Notes: a model not told the origin generated them from the sequence alone. A DNA stretch of 64,000 bases from Haliotis asinina (GCF_037392515.1 NC_090285.1:6823501-6887500); one strand, 5' to 3'; shown: positions 1-12,657, numbered from the stretch's first letter. Made by a program: numbers and translations.

Positions 1-1600
1 GGTAGATAACTTCCTTACATTCAGAGGGCACTATACCCCAGCAGATAGCTCGGAGTTCACGAAGAACAATACCAACGCGGTGCATAAAGATACGCTTTTT
101 AACCTAGGTATTTATTGACACTCCGTTACAATAAGGCCGGGGGAAGAATACAAGGGTTTGGCAGCGTCTCTCTTACGGTCTAAATGTTATCTGGCGCTGA
201 GAAGGAAGCAAGAGGAATTCGCTGCATGTATGCATGGCAGCAAGTACTGGTTACGAAGCTGTGTACATAGCCAAGCCGCTGGATCAGTGATTATTAGGAA
301 ATTGGGAAGGGTGCACATGTCTTGACCTAGCGTTAAATAGCGAGAATATTCACCGGAAATGTTTAAACTTCTTCATCAACAGGAAGGTCTAATGACAGTC
401 CGAGAAGGAAGCTTCAGCTTAAAGTTATGTAGTTTAGAGTAAACCGTTGCGGGATCTCTTCTTGAATTAATGCAAGTTGATGTTATTGAGAAATTTCGTC
501 GGTGAGTTCTAAACGGCTTAGGTAATATGATTTATTGATAACATACTATGTAAGTGAAAAATCGATATTTCACTGATATAATTTCGGTCGAGGGACAACA
601 TTCTGCAATGCCAGCAGTATTTTGAGCAGTCAACACCACGATTGGGGCGTGTAACACGTGAAAAACAGGTAAGAGCGCACAACCCGGGTCAAGACTTGCG
701 TCCAACTATCTGAACCTGTGACTTTAGCGTGACGTAAGCGAAGTCAGCAAGTTAATATTATTAGAGACTGGACCAAGTCTGGATTCATTCAGCAAATACC
801 CCCGTTCTTAAAGATGTATATTCTTACCGATATGGACTAACAGAAGAGGGACTATTTACCCTTGAGTGTTAAGCAAAACGCATTGTTATTTGGGTTTGAA
901 GAATTCTTTCGCCCAACTAACGTATCATTTGTAGGGAGCAGTTTCTGAAAGAATATAAACAAAAAATTGTATCGACACTGATAATCGGCGTTATTTTTAG
1001 TAATTACAATGTTTGTACATTTTCCAATTTACATCTTTCCAGGAATATTCCGACATACGGGTATATGCAAACATTATGTATCTGATATTCACGTTAATCC
1101 ATGTCGAATGCCTAATCAGGGCACTTTTGTTTCATCTCTCAGTTTAACGGGGTTTTTAGAGTAGAAGTTGAACATTAAAAAAACAATTAACCGATTAAGT
1201 CTATTAGTTTTTCTTACAGTCTCTGAACCAGATAATTCTTTCTGCTGTCTGGGCCTCAATGCATTCCTTATACATTTTCTCGGGTTTTGAGTATCCCATC
1301 TGAATGGGGTTCCTTTTCAATTTAAATACGGCTTAGTTGTAACTATATGAAAATTAGGTATATTCAGTGTGGTAGTCTCATGTCCATGACGTATTCTTCC
1401 CGCGGTAGAAAATAAATATCATTTATGCTGCATTTGTCCATTTTATCCAGTTATGAAATATAACCTTTTTCCCAACTATTATTTGCACTTTCTACACAGA
1501 AGTTTGACCAGCTGTTGACCTGCAGTATCTACACTATTGAAGCCTTAGTTAAATAAACCTTTCTAGCGTTTATAAGGACGCAATGCATTTCTTTAAACAC
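1..1600. other. non-coding stretch, nothing recognised
   Basis: All six frames are closed by frequent stops and I recognise no domain, tRNA, repeat tail or splice-framed exon here. Composition looks more even and less homopolymer-rich than the rest of the window, which may mean an old decayed element. Confidence 0.5.
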
Positions 1601-1618
1601 AAACCGTTTTTGGTAATA

Positions 1619-1692
1619 TGGTACCTATGTGGGGAATCGAACCCGGGTCTTCGGCGTGACAAGCGCAAGTATAAACCACTAGACTACCCCTC
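1619..1692 (-). mobile_element. tRNA-Asp-like SINE head fragment (SINE1)
   Basis: On the minus strand this reads like a tRNA-Asp gene. It has an A-box-like TAGTCTAGTGG, a GTC anticodon-like triplet within TTGTCACGCC, and a B box GGTTCGATTCC. The acceptor stem does not pair and the usual SINE body is missing, so it is a SINE head fragment rather than a working tRNA. Confidence 0.7.
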
Positions 1693-1979
1693 TGTCTTCT
1701 TCAGTCGTGGGAGACCTATACAGTACATGTATACTAAACGAACGTTTTTCATATTCGTCTTGCATAAGAAAAGAACCTTTCCATGATCACGAACAGAGTG
1801 GTGAATATGTGTACTTAACGTAATACGTATATACTATGTTTAATATTTAGGAAAATGCACATGCAATGTGTCGGGCACATGAGTAGATGCATCGACTATA
1901 TGAAAGGCCAGGCCAAATTCATAATTTCATTACGAAATTTACGACATCAGCGAAGGTAAAACATGCCATGATTGACTGC

Positions 1980-2760
1980 TTCTGATTCAGCCAAGTGTTT
2001 CACGTATGTCATCGATTTGCTACAGTAACGGACACTACAGGACAGGTGCGTGGTCTTCGAAGAATTTCCGAACAAACCATCAGAAACCGTTTGAGAGAAG
2101 TGGGAATTCATATTATCGACCAAAACTGGGACCTGTCCACACCACAGAGACGTCTACACCACAGAGACGTGCCCTATTGTGCAACAGGGTAAAGCCATGG
2201 GAACCGGGGAACTGGCAACGCGTTTGGTTTCGCGCTGAATCGCGTTTCCTCCCGCGACGATGGGAGACAACGTGTCTATCGACGTCAACATGAACGTTTT
2301 GCGCCGAGCTGATTTCAACAGGTGGACAGATTTTGTGAAGACAGTTTCATGATGTGGGGGGTCATGTCCTGCATGTCATCAGATAAGAGCTAGTGGTGGT
2401 TCAAGGCAATCCTTCAGCAAATCGCTACATCGACCAAATCCTGCGACCTCAGCTTCTCCCACTTTTTAACCGCCAGAGGAATTTCTTTCAACACGAAAAC
2501 GCTTGATCCCACAAAGTTCATGTAAGAGGTGCCTGTCTCGTCCGTACCTGGTCTTCCAAATCGTTTGATCTGAACCCGATGGAGCATTCATGGGACAAAC
2601 TTGATCGACGCATCCGTCGATTCAGACATCTGCAGAACTTTCCCACGCGTTGGAGGTGGAATGACGAAGAATTCCACAGGCATAAATCAACCACTTGTGC
2701 AATCCCTTCCAAGGCGGTGTCGAGCACGAGAAGGTGTCACCACGTACTGACCTGAACGCC
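1980..2760 (+). pseudogene. decayed Tc1-like transposase
   Basis: Broken translations in several + frames line up with a Tc1-type transposase. A helix-turn-helix segment with RISEQTIRNRLREVGIH lies at about 2060-2125. It is followed by a VYRR/HERFA-like stretch near 2275, the MMWGVMSC block near 2350, FQHENA near 2490 (D replaced by E in this copy) and a DLNPMEH-like end near 2570. Several stops and frameshifts, plus a small internal duplication near 2135-2165, rule out a functional enzyme. No clear terminal repeats were found. Confidence 0.75.
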
Positions 2761-3384
2761 CCCTTGTGTCCACACGTGCAGATTGTGAGCTGAATTAATA
2801 CTGACAATGATAACAATACATGTTTTAAGCCGTGTCGAATTTCCTTCATCTATCTTTAAGCTTAATCGACTTATGTACACTTAATGGTCACATGCAACCA
2901 AAAACTCAAACATAATTACAGTTATCACTTATTCATAATATATAAAATGCATAAAAATACAAATAAACAAAATTATAAGCGAATCAAAAGTGCATGCAAT
3001 ATGTGGTACTTAGGTTTACCTCCCCCGAAACGAAGAAGCCTCCATATCGAACCCAGTCAGAGCCGGTGGGTGTGCACTCAAGTGTAACGAAGCCTTTTCA
3101 TTGACCACTGGTTCATTTGCCGATACACTATATGGCTCTTTGTTTATGGCTTATAAGCCCGAGAAGTGTTAATTTCAAAGTGCATGTGGTCAATAACGAG
3201 TAGATTATTTACTTGTTTGTGTACACAAAAACTTTATAGGTTGAATTGGCATTTTTAAAGATTTGTTTCGGTAAGTGCATGTCGAAAAGTATCAGAATCT
3301 GCAAAGTTGTGTTTTACGTTGCATGTGACCTTTAAATACCTTAATACATTTAATTATTTTTGCCTTTTGTGTTTCTTTAATGTG

Positions 3385-3550
3385 GTGAGTGAGTGAGTTT
3401 GGTTTTACGCCGCTTTTAGCAATATTGCAGCGATATCACGGCGGGGGACACCAGAAATGGGCCTCACACATTGTACCCATGTGGGGAATCGAACCTGGGT
3501 CCTCAGCGTGAATAGCGAACGCTTTAACCACTAGGTTACCCCACCGCCCC
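3385..3550 (-). mobile_element. full-length SINE1 (tRNA-Asp-like)
   Basis: This is one of the best SINE1 copies. On the minus strand it runs from GGGGTAACCTAGTGG (A box) through GGTTCGATTCCCC (B box) and a body with TTTCTGGTGTCCCC and ATTGCTAAAAGCGGCG to a CACTCACTCAC tail. Confidence 0.85.
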
Positions 3551-4147
3551 TCTGTAATGTGGCCTCTGCTTGGAATGATTTCGCATTCTTGAGTGGAACA
3601 CGAGTTGGATACTGCTTACGTACAAACTATTCTGAACCAAATGCTGTCAATAATGCATAAATATCAATCCACAGGTAAACACGAGATTATGTTTATAAGG
3701 GAGGTAGTTACAATGAATCTGATCCTTCTATTGCGTTAAGGTTATGTCTATTCGCGCTTCTCGGTTGCTATGCACTTTTGCCAAACAGCATTAATATTTA
3801 GGGTTTAGAAAAAGTAGCTGTCGTGTGTTGTAGTTTGTAACTACTTTGAATATCTCATCAATCTTTTTGCCGGCGCTGCCTACCGTAAGACCTCTTGTAG
3901 GATACGAAGGAAGATGCTGATTACTAGCAGCAGGAACGGTTAGCCCCGACCCTTGAGACATTTCCCATGTCGCTGATCTTGATGTCCGATGGCATCGATC
4001 TTTTATACGACGCAATTCGATGATAGTTAGCAAGCATAATCCCAATTATTAATTCCCATCGCACGGGTTGTCTAAGTCGAGTATTTGATGATCAAGAAGT
4101 ATGTAGTTTAATCGTAGAGCGCGACACGTGGTTAGAAATGAACTTCA
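3551..4147. other. non-coding, nothing recognised
   Basis: AT-rich sequence between two SINEs. The 84-codon minus-strand open frame at 3791-4045 has no recognisable domain and no splice context. Confidence 0.5.
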
Positions 4148-4346
4148 GTAGCCCGGGCTTGTCATAAAAGGCCACTAACGGGATCGGGTAGTCAGGCTTG
4201 CTGACTTGGTTGACACATGTCATCGTATCTCAATTGCGTAGATCAATGCTAAAGATGTTGATCACTGGATTGTCTGGTCTGATTATTTACAGACCGTCCC
4301 CATATAGTTGGAATATTGCTGAGTGCAATATTGGATGCCAGTATGT
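4148..4346 (+). mobile_element. SINE2 copy
   Basis: Contains the SINE2 core: CACTAACGGGATCGGG, then TGACTTGGTTGACACATG, then TTGATCACTGGATTGTCTGG. It ends with the GGAATATTGCTGAGTGCA tail motif that SINE1 also carries. The A/T tail is lost. Confidence 0.8.
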
Positions 4347-4964
4347 GACATTGTGATGTTGCAGACGAGTTCTAATCGCAGATAGTTCTAATCGCTCGCT
4401 AGCTGCAGAGCTCGTAAACATTCGTCACCATTACCACCTATGGGTAACCTCCAAGACGGTATTTGGCTTGAACCCGGCATAACACGTGTGTGTCACGAAT
4501 GGGCCGTGAACTGTGGTGAAATCCATTAGAATTTAATGATAAATCAATCAATCTCAAGATCCAGGTTAAAGACCGCGACTCCGCAATTTTCTAAAAACAA
4601 TGACGTTTTAGGCCACCATGCATGCCAAGGATCTCGACGAATGGGGAATGTTTTTCATTACCATACAACTCAGTCTAGTCAGATGAATGTTGATAATCTA
4701 GACATTTACAGTGGAGGATGGTATTCCATTGGAACAGAGAAGAAATTCTACCTCATTCATAAACTGTTGTTGGGGCAGATATTTCACTCCTGTCTTTGAC
4801 GCACGGTGTGTACTGAGAGGCAGAATATCAGGCTACAGTCCTGTTAACTGAAATGGTTATCTAAGCTGATCTGACAACTTCCCTTGTCTACTGTTGTGCA
4901 CTTGAAACTCACCCTAATGCTTCTGTACAAGAGTTCCGCTTGACTACCAGCCATGTACAAGCAT

Positions 4965-5520
4965 AAGACCTGTGGTTAGCCCACTGTGAAGTGCATGCGT
5001 TAGCTCATTGTGGTCTTGTTTAGCTCTCCGTGGTTAGCTACTTGTGAAGTGCATGTGTTAACTCATTGTGGTCCTCTTTAGCCCTCCTTGATTAGTTACT
5101 TGTGAAGTGCGTTAGCTCATTGTTGTCCTGTTTAGCTCTCCGATTTCTTCATTGTCGTATTTAGTTCTCCGTGATTATAGCTCTTTATGAAACCCATTAG
5201 CCCATCGTGGTTCTGTTCGGATTTCCGTGAATAGCCCCTTGTGAAAGGCGTTAGTTTCTTCGTTTCCTGCTCATCTATTAATGGTTAGCCCCTTGTGAAG
5301 TGCGTCAGATACTAATGCATGGTTAGCCCCTTGTGAAGTGCATTAGCTACTAATGCATAGTTAGCCCCTTGTGAAGTGCGATAGGTCTTCGTAGTCCCGT
5401 TTAGCTACTAATGATTAGCCCCATGTGAAATGCTTTAGCTCATCGCAGATCTGTTTGACTCTCCGCGAGAAGTCCCTTCTGAAACGTGTTAGCTACTAGT
5501 TGTCAAGTTTAGCTTTCAGC
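4965..5520. repeat. degenerate minisatellite, TTAGCCCCTTGTGAAGTGCG units
   Basis: About ten imperfect copies of a unit of roughly 50-60 bp recur. Each has a 'GTTAGCCCCTTGTGAAGTGC' half and a 'GTTAGCTCATTGTGGTCC' half, sometimes followed by GTTTAGCTCTCCG. The 3' copies are shorter and reduced to the first half. Confidence 0.8.
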
Positions 5521-7640
5521 ACGGTAATATATTACCAATGATCTTCAACTTGTATTATTTATTGCATTAAATTTCCACTCTATTTCTTAAGATACTAGCA
5601 TGGAGCTGTGAGATATGTGCATTGGATGGTGCACCCATTATGTTCTCCCTTCTCAGCCCCTCCATTTTGAGGTGATACGGCATAAAGAACCCGCTTGTAA
5701 ATCTTGTCTAGTTCCTGAAAACATATCTAAGCTGCTGTAACAAATAACAGACACAGAAAATTTGTTTGCTCTACAAACCCAAATAAACCTGCAGGCAGTC
5801 TCAACCCGAACGCTGATGGCATCGCTCCTTTCACTTAATTGAATTCAGTTCAGGAGCGCAGTCATAGCATTGGGCTCACGTTCCAGCACTTAAGAGCGTA
5901 TGTGAGCGTGATTTGTATTTCTGATATACTGTACTCTTGGCGTTGTCACTTGATAAAGTAACCATTATTCGTCCAGTTGTCTAAGGTAATAGGGGTGTCA
6001 TCAGTAACAGGGACAGGTATACGATCAGCTGAACACTTTATGCTTCACATACACGTTAATCAGTTATTTATGCCTGTAACGTCGAATTTAGGAGACTTGA
6101 GGTTTTGAACGGTCGTGAAAATATATATAATGGACGACAAGAAAGGCAGAGAGGGGTATGTGACGATATTCGAACAAAACAGAAAGTCACGTCGTTTCAA
6201 ATATTTCCGGAGTTCAAAGTCCACGTGTTTTTCTTAGAACAGACATTCACGTGCCATTTTAGAATAGACACAGACCCCCAATAATATTAACCCCACCCCC
6301 ACCCCCATCCCCCACGCCCCCACACCCCCACCCCGTATGACTTAGACCAATATATACATTGTAGTATACAGACACCCCGAAGTATTGTGTGCTTTTGTAT
6401 TTCATGGTTGCCCTTTGTATTTTCCTTAATCCTATCTTGACAAAGCATGAATATTTTACTGAGGACATTGACATAAACGCTGCTGGGAAGACATATCAAC
6501 ATCCGCCATACACTCTCCGAACATTCACGTGCATCCTTCGGAATTAATGTGTCATACTGACCCTGGAACACCAAAATCCTGTACAGCCCACGCAAGCGTA
6601 TACTGTTTTGTAAGTCTAGATTACGGAATGTTTAATTTCTGAAAAACAGAGAAAAGTGTTTCATCTTGCTTTTAATGTAATACTTTATTAAGATCATATA
6701 AGAACCTTTTTCTGTAAAATACGTTTATTTTAGAGGCTAGTCTTCCTTCGGAAAGTGACTCACGAAACGCCAGTTTTCCCATCGAGGAAACAGACTAACA
6801 GACAGCATTACGCGTGTGTCAAAACCATTGTTAATTTTATGGTCTGTGGCCTGCTTATACACTCCATATCGTTGGCTAGTAATTACGCAATGATGAGTGT
6901 GGCGTGATAGAGTCTAGACCAGAATTTCATCAACTATTCATAGGAGAGGATGCAAGGGTGCACACCCTACTTTTGTCCAGAAATTGTGTTACATAACCAA
7001 TGAAACGGGTGAAAATGAAGTGTACACCTCCGTTTTCTCAATAGTGTGTACACCTTTCTCATCAAGCTGTAGCCGCTCCTGCTACTATCACTGATGGTCA
7101 CCGTATATTCTCTAAATATAAGTGTCATGACCAACTGTAGCTTGTGTCAGTTGTTATCAACAAATATTTATACTGAAATATAACTTTTATATAATATCAA
7201 TAACTTAATGTGTAAGGAATGCTTTTGGGATATATATCACATAGCCGGTGCATGTTATTTCAATACAAATTTGCGAATAGAGAATGGTGCGCAATTATGT
7301 TTCCATGAAAACACAATGTTGTTAATGATATGCTTATTGTACAAGAGGGTTTTTAATACAAACAAAATAGAGAAACGAAAACAATACATGACATGTAACA
7401 GGTGGTGACGTTTCATAAATTGCCGAGAAAAGAGTTCCAAAAGTCTTCTTTACAACAAAATGAAGTCATCATGAAACAGAAGGTAAAAAATCTGTAATTT
7501 TCAAAATTGGTGGATTTGTGAAAATTTTACTTTTCTCCTTTTTTTCCACAGCATGTTTATATAACTCAAGACAAAGTTGAAATGAATTCTCTTGTATTAA
7601 ATTTCATGTTAAAAGAAAGATCCCTATTGCCATGGGCTAT
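5521..7640. other. non-coding upstream region of unit A
   Basis: No gene is supported apart from the C-rich tract listed separately. Open frames at 6259-6595 (minus) come from that low-complexity tract. AT-rich flanks lead into the CpG-richer promoter near 7650. Confidence 0.5.
6287..6335 (-). other. G-run tract, potential G-quadruplex on the minus strand
   Basis: The + strand is a run of CCCCA-type repeats. The minus strand therefore holds about seven blocks of four to five G separated by one to three bases, enough for more than one intramolecular G-quadruplex. It lies about 1.3 kb upstream of the unit A promoter. Confidence 0.7.
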
Positions 7641-7729
7641 CGCCACCAGAGCCGTGACGTCACGAGGTGCGCGCGCCCGTTCGCCCAGCTCGTGGAGGCT
7701 ATTTATATTCTGCAGTTCTCGTCTGCTTC
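7640..7729 (+). promoter_or_regulatory. candidate promoter of unit A (CRE + TATA)
   Basis: A perfect palindromic CRE, TGACGTCA, lies at 7655-7662 inside a short CpG-rich patch (GTGCGCGCGCCCG). A TATA-like TATTTATA follows at 7700-7707, placing transcription start near 7730. About 40 bases further on is a strong GGTAAGC donor. The order CRE, TATA, short exon, donor on the same strand as the downstream signal-peptide exon suggests the start of unit A; no other + strand gene lies between. CRE sites bind CREB/ATF factors. No transcript evidence is available. Confidence 0.55.
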
Positions 7730-7771
7730 CACTGAGCGGCGACGGAGGATTCATCGAGTTTGCCACGGCGG
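7730..7771 (+). other. candidate non-coding first exon of unit A
   Basis: The start is estimated from the TATA spacing; the end is fixed by the donor CGG|GTAAGC at 7772. The next plausible acceptor in context is TTACAG at 19688-19693, which touches the ATG of the signal-peptide exon. Splicing would give the start context GGCGG-ATG-A. This makes an 11.9-kb 5'UTR intron. Confidence 0.45.
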
Positions 7772-9045
7772 GTAAGCAAGTTGAAGAGGAAAACCGCTGT
7801 ATACAAGGTATAAGTCGTTATTGATAGACTTTACATCCTTTGTTTCAGTTTCCTTGTGTGGTGAAACGCAACCTGGTGCTACGATGGAGAAAGAGCGATA
7901 CGCTCCCTTTATTTACCTGGTGGAGCAATTATTTCCCTCTCCACACACCGACTATAGATGGCTCCTCATTTCGCTATTTGATAATTCTCTAAAATAATAT
8001 TATTTTTTATTTCTTCAAGGTGAATATGACAACCATGTTAAATAAATGTAAATGGGTTTTGAAAATATTTCAAGTTCTGTTTGCTAATAAATAAATGTTC
8101 GGAAACGCATATTGAGACACAGGTCTTAGTACCGTAAATGTGGTGATTATTGACACACCGTATAGCGCAATGTCATCAACGTTAGTATTTAGTCCCAAAC
8201 CATTAAATCTCATTGCTTTATAGTATTGTATACGTGTTCATGGGTAAAGTTCCAATATTGTTTGTTAGGTTTTTACACCTTTTACTTATTTACTTATTTA
8301 TTTTGTAAACTTCCACTCTAAATTAAAGAGAAAAACCTTTGGTTATTTTCACATATGTGTGTAAATAGATTAGTTTTAATTTTATTTTCAAGTGTTTGAT
8401 TTGTCACCTTTACTGTTGATAATTCAGACAGTATTTGAATAAACATACCCAGTATATTCTAATGATTGGTCAGTCCTTCATGCTTCTCTTTGTTTGAATT
8501 AAACCTTTGATAAGAACTTGGTTTTATGTTTTATTAAATGTCCTAATCATTGACCAATTAACACAGAAACGTCTGTTAAATACAGACTTGAAATATTTAC
8601 AAAGTCATGGAGACTAAAGGGTGCTGGGAAATGTGCACTCGAACATTTCAAGAACACATTACTGAGAAAAGGAGTGGATACAAGCATAACTTAATGTGTT
8701 TTTAAAGAAAATGTTGTCCTAATGTTTGCACTAATAGCAGTAATAATACAAGGATTGTAAACCATTTTAAAGAAAATACCATGCATGGTTAAGCATGACT
8801 GTTTAAAAGAGATGATAACTTTGATAGTGGAGGGTGATAGATGAGTTTTGTGAGTGGTCTGTCACTGTAATGACTGGCTTACCAAGACGCTTTTTCTGTC
8901 CCAGTGATGATTTAAGGGAGATGTCTTTGTCAGACAGCTCCTTAAACACTGACAACACACAATGCTTCTTGATCATAATCACCAAAAAATGCGAAAATAT
9001 TGGAAATGATGAGTATAATGTATTTTGATTGAGCTGAGACAGAAC
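7772..9045. other. intronic, nothing recognised
   Basis: AT-rich sequence. Short open frames on both strands (for example 8803-9028) have no domain and are mutual shadows. Confidence 0.5.
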
Positions 9046-9200
9046 GATGGGGTAGCCTAGTGGTTGAAGTGTTCTGCTTTGAAGACCCTGGTTCGATTCC
9101 CAACATGGCTACTCTGTGTGAAGCCTCTTTCTCTTGTCCCCCACTGCCATACTGCTTGAATATTGCTAAAAGTGGTGTAAAACTGAACTTACTAAACTGG
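9046..9200 (+). mobile_element. SINE1 copy
   Basis: Has GGGGTAGCCTAGTGG (A box) and GGTTCGATTCCCAACATGG (B box), then TGAATATTGCTAAAAGTGG and a short ACTTACTAAACT tail. The body is slightly diverged. Confidence 0.8.
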
Positions 9201-9939
9201 GACCACAGTAATTTTTATATCTCATTACCAGTATATTTGAAAAGATAGGTTCAGCCTTTGAATGAACCGAAAATATGATTGTTGGTGACATTTAAGCATT
9301 GATCTGATGCTAAACAGATTCTGAGTCAGATAAATGAAATATTTGAAATTGGTCGAAAACCATGTTGGTTTTACATTTTTGATGTTCTGAAAGGATTAGA
9401 AATAGTTTCACACCATTGTTGATAATACAAGTCCCTCTGAGATAACATTATCAAGTTCTTATGATGGGAGTCTTGTTCCTAAAAGTATTTGACTTTAAAA
9501 CAGTGCGAAATGATGCACTAGTTGGTCATGAAGTTTCTTGTGACAAAACAAAATACAATATATTTTTCTGTATTCACGCGATACACTTGCTAAATTACTT
9601 CTAATGCTTTGACATTATTGTGTAAGTTGAATGTTGCAAAACAAATTGTAATAGTGTTTTAAGTTTACTACCGAAAATTGCTGTGATCTACAGGTTTTCC
9701 TGAGGAACCTAATCTAAAATAATTGTGGTCCAGTTGTTTCCACCCGATTAGATGGGAATCTGCATATTACAGCATTTATCATATTTTGACCTTTGTTTGA
9801 CCGCTGCAAACTAAAGAGGTTTCCATACTATTTGGGAAAACATACTCACTGTGTTTCCAGACCAGTCTAATGAGATTTCCAAACTGGGTTTCAAGACATA
9901 TGAACATATAAGTTTCCGTACTCTTTGCATTTCCAGATT
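9201..9939. other. intronic, nothing recognised
   Basis: AT-rich, with no long open frame and no repeat that I can assign. Confidence 0.5.
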
Positions 9940-11110
9940 AGCTGGCGTTTTGTTTGAATAGGGTCTCCAGAAAACACAGGTTTCCTCAGTAACAAGATAA
10001 ACAGACAAACTGGATTTTCATACCAATAGGGTGTCCAGAAAACAGGGGTTTCCTCAGTAACCAGGTAGACAAACTGGATTTTCATACCAATAGGGTGTCC
10101 AGAAAAATAGGGGTTTCCTCAGTAACAAGGTAGTCAGACAAACTGGATTTTCATACCAATAGCGTGTCCAGAAAAATAGGGGTTTCTAAGTAACAAGGTA
10201 GGCAGACAAACTGGATTTTCATACCAATAGGGTGTCCAGAAAACAGGGGTTTCCTCAGTAACCAGGTAGACAAACTGGATTTTCATACCAATAGGGTGTC
10301 CAGAAAAATAGGGGTTTCCTCAGTAACAAGGTAGTCAGACAAACTGGATTTTCATACCAATAGCGTGTCCAGAAAAATAGGGGTTTCTAAGTAACAAGGT
10401 AGGCAGACAAACTGGATTTTCATACCGATAGGGTGTCCAGAAAACGGTTTCCTCAGTAACAAGGTAGACGAACATACTGGATTTCCATACCAATAGGGTG
10501 TCCAGAAAAAAGGGGTTTCCTCAGTAACAAGGGAGACAAACTGATTTCCATACCAGTAGGGTGTCCAGAAAAAGGGGTTTCTTCAGTAACAAGATAGACA
10601 GGCTAACTGGATTTCCATACCAATAGGGTGTCAAGAAAACACAGGTTTCATCAGTAACAATGTACTTAGGGGAAGCTGGATTTCTTTAACAACAGTGTGT
10701 CTCCCACAACCCCCACACCCCAAAAATTGAGAGTCTTTGCAGTAATGAGGTATACATACAAGCTGGGTTTCCATACTAAGAGGGTGTCCAGAGAAAAAAA
10801 AGTTTCCTCAGTAATGAGGGATACAGACAGACTGGATTCTTTACTGACAGGGTGTGCAGTAAAACAGGGTTTCCTCAGTAATGAGGTATCCACACTGTCT
10901 GCATCCGGAAAAATGAGGTTTTTTCAGCAGTGAGGTATACATAGACAAGCAGGGTTTCCAGACTGACAGGGTGGTAAGTAAAGTAGTGTTTTACTAGATA
11001 ATGAGTTTAACAGCCCAGCAGGGTTTCCATACAGACAGGGTTTCAAGAAAAGTCGGGTTTCTTCAGTTAGGAGGTATACGGACCAGCTGTGTTTCCATAC
11101 TGTTATCATC
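9940..11110. repeat. 69-bp minisatellite array with a higher-order repeat
   Basis: About 15 units of roughly 69 bp carry 'GGTTTCCTCAGTAACAAGG', 'CAAACTGGATTTTCATACC' and 'AATAGGGTGTCCAGAAAA'. In the middle, a three-unit block of about 201 bp (10021-10221) is repeated almost identically at 10222-10422, showing recent expansion. Units become diverged after 10650. Minus-strand open frames across this array only translate the repeat and are not genes. Confidence 0.9.
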
Positions 11111-11814
11111 ATAATCCCTGTAGTCATGCAGAAACTTTTGAGTTAACATTTCATTATTTACTGTCATGTTGACATGAGATTATGTTTGAATATTGGGGTC
11201 AGATTTCAAAGGTCCTTTCTTTTATTGGACCCTGTGTTCTTCTGACATTTGTTGGAAACATATTTTATGGTAGTCAGATGTTATATAGGTCAGGTGTTTC
11301 TGCTGCTAGTTTCATATTCTCTACAACTTTACTTTCAGTTAAAGAATTGTACAACCCAGTGCTTGATACATGTATCAATTGTTGTCAGTTAAACACATTT
11401 ACAGTTATCTATGGTTTAGCATCAGTCACAAGGACTGCATTTGGACTGCTTAAATTTGTGGAAGAATAAATACTCGTATTGCCCAGGGTTTTCCGTTTTC
11501 TTTAAAATTGGTGGGTCATTTTGACATCTTGGCAGCAGGAAAAAAATTGGAGGCTTGAGTAAACAGACCATGAGTAACAGGTTATGACTGAAGTGAGGTC
11601 TCTGAAATGAACATATGGTTCCAAAGTTAGTTTTGAAAAATATGATATAAAGGCAACCAGACTTTGTTCGTTTTCTGAAACAGTCATTTAGACTTGCCAC
11701 ATACTGTAGACTTACATGGGCAATGCTCAGTATATTTGTTTCAGGATCAGTATGACAGAATATAATGGTTCTTCACTTTCAGTAAAAAATGAAATGTTTC
11801 AATTTAAGTATTGT
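11111..11814. other. intronic, no supported gene
   Basis: A 95-codon + frame at 11182-11469 is hydrophobic but matches no family I know and has no splice or promoter context. I leave it uncalled. Confidence 0.4.
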
Positions 11815-12232
11815 TGTGAATTGGTTAAAATCTCACAATTGATGATTGGTTCTTTACAATCAATGAATCATTGAAAGTAATTGGATGGCATCATTTGTCA
11901 AATGTTCCTGGATATAAGTTTGTTAATGGAATGAAATGTACAAAATTATGTATAGTTCTTTGGGTTTTTTAAAAAACTGTACAAAATGCATTTGCAGAGG
12001 GATAACTATGGTATGTTAGAAACAAAAATTTCCTGGTGTTTTTAAGATAACTTCAATTATGACTTGGAACATGCTTGTAGTGCATATGAAATGTGTCAGA
12101 GACAGACAAAACCAACTTCGTGATAAATGTTGTCAAAAATTGTTTGCATTTGATTTTGAGAAAACATCAACTGTTTGGTCATTTAGTCATTGCGATCAAT
12201 CTTTGATTTTTTCAGTCAGTTGAACCGCTGCT
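11815..12232 (+). repeat. unnamed interspersed repeat, copy 1
   Basis: First of three copies (others 23640-23905 and 32215-32640). Shared blocks include TTGGTTAAAATCTCA, GATGATTGGTTC, a 'CAGACAAAACCAA' segment, GAGAAAACAT and 'TGGTCATTTAGTCATTGCGA'. There is no coding capacity, so it is probably non-autonomous. Confidence 0.65.
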
Positions 12233-12657
12233 ATATTTAAGGAGGAGATAACTGAACATCTTGAAGTTAGGTTTCCAGGTTACATGCAACTGTTGATAAT
12301 ATCCTGGATATATGCATAATAATACCCTGGCATTGTCATATGTGACAATAGGTAGAAACAAAAAGTTTCTTCTGAACTCTTGGAGCAAGTAACAGAGAAA
12401 TTAGAATAGCAGTAAATCTAAATATATTCACAGACCAGAGACAGTTGATTTAATTTGCTACTTATGCTGAAGTTCACCCCAAACAATTGACATTCTTTCC
12501 TTCCATTCTAACTGTCCACTAGGCACATTGATAAGTATTTCATCGTTTCGAATCTCCATAAACATTGATAAAGACCAGTTGTTCTACAAAAGCCTGGGAG
12601 ACATGCTAAAGTGTATCAGGTGCTGCAGGTGTAGTTGTGCTGTATTGTCATAATATA

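Noticed and set aside
1619..1692. Functional tRNA-Asp gene
   Set aside because: Boxes A and B are present but the acceptor stem does not pair; many related SINE heads in the window explain it better.
6259..6595. Gly/Trp-rich minus-strand frames
   Set aside because: Low-complexity translation of the C-rich tract.
9811..11127. Chain of minus-strand frames with similar repeated peptides (FWTPYWYENP-like)
   Set aside because: They are direct translations of the 69-bp minisatellite and end at unit boundaries.
11182..11469. 95-codon + frame with hydrophobic segments
   Set aside because: No ortholog recognised, no acceptor/donor pattern; lies in the proposed 5' intron of unit A.
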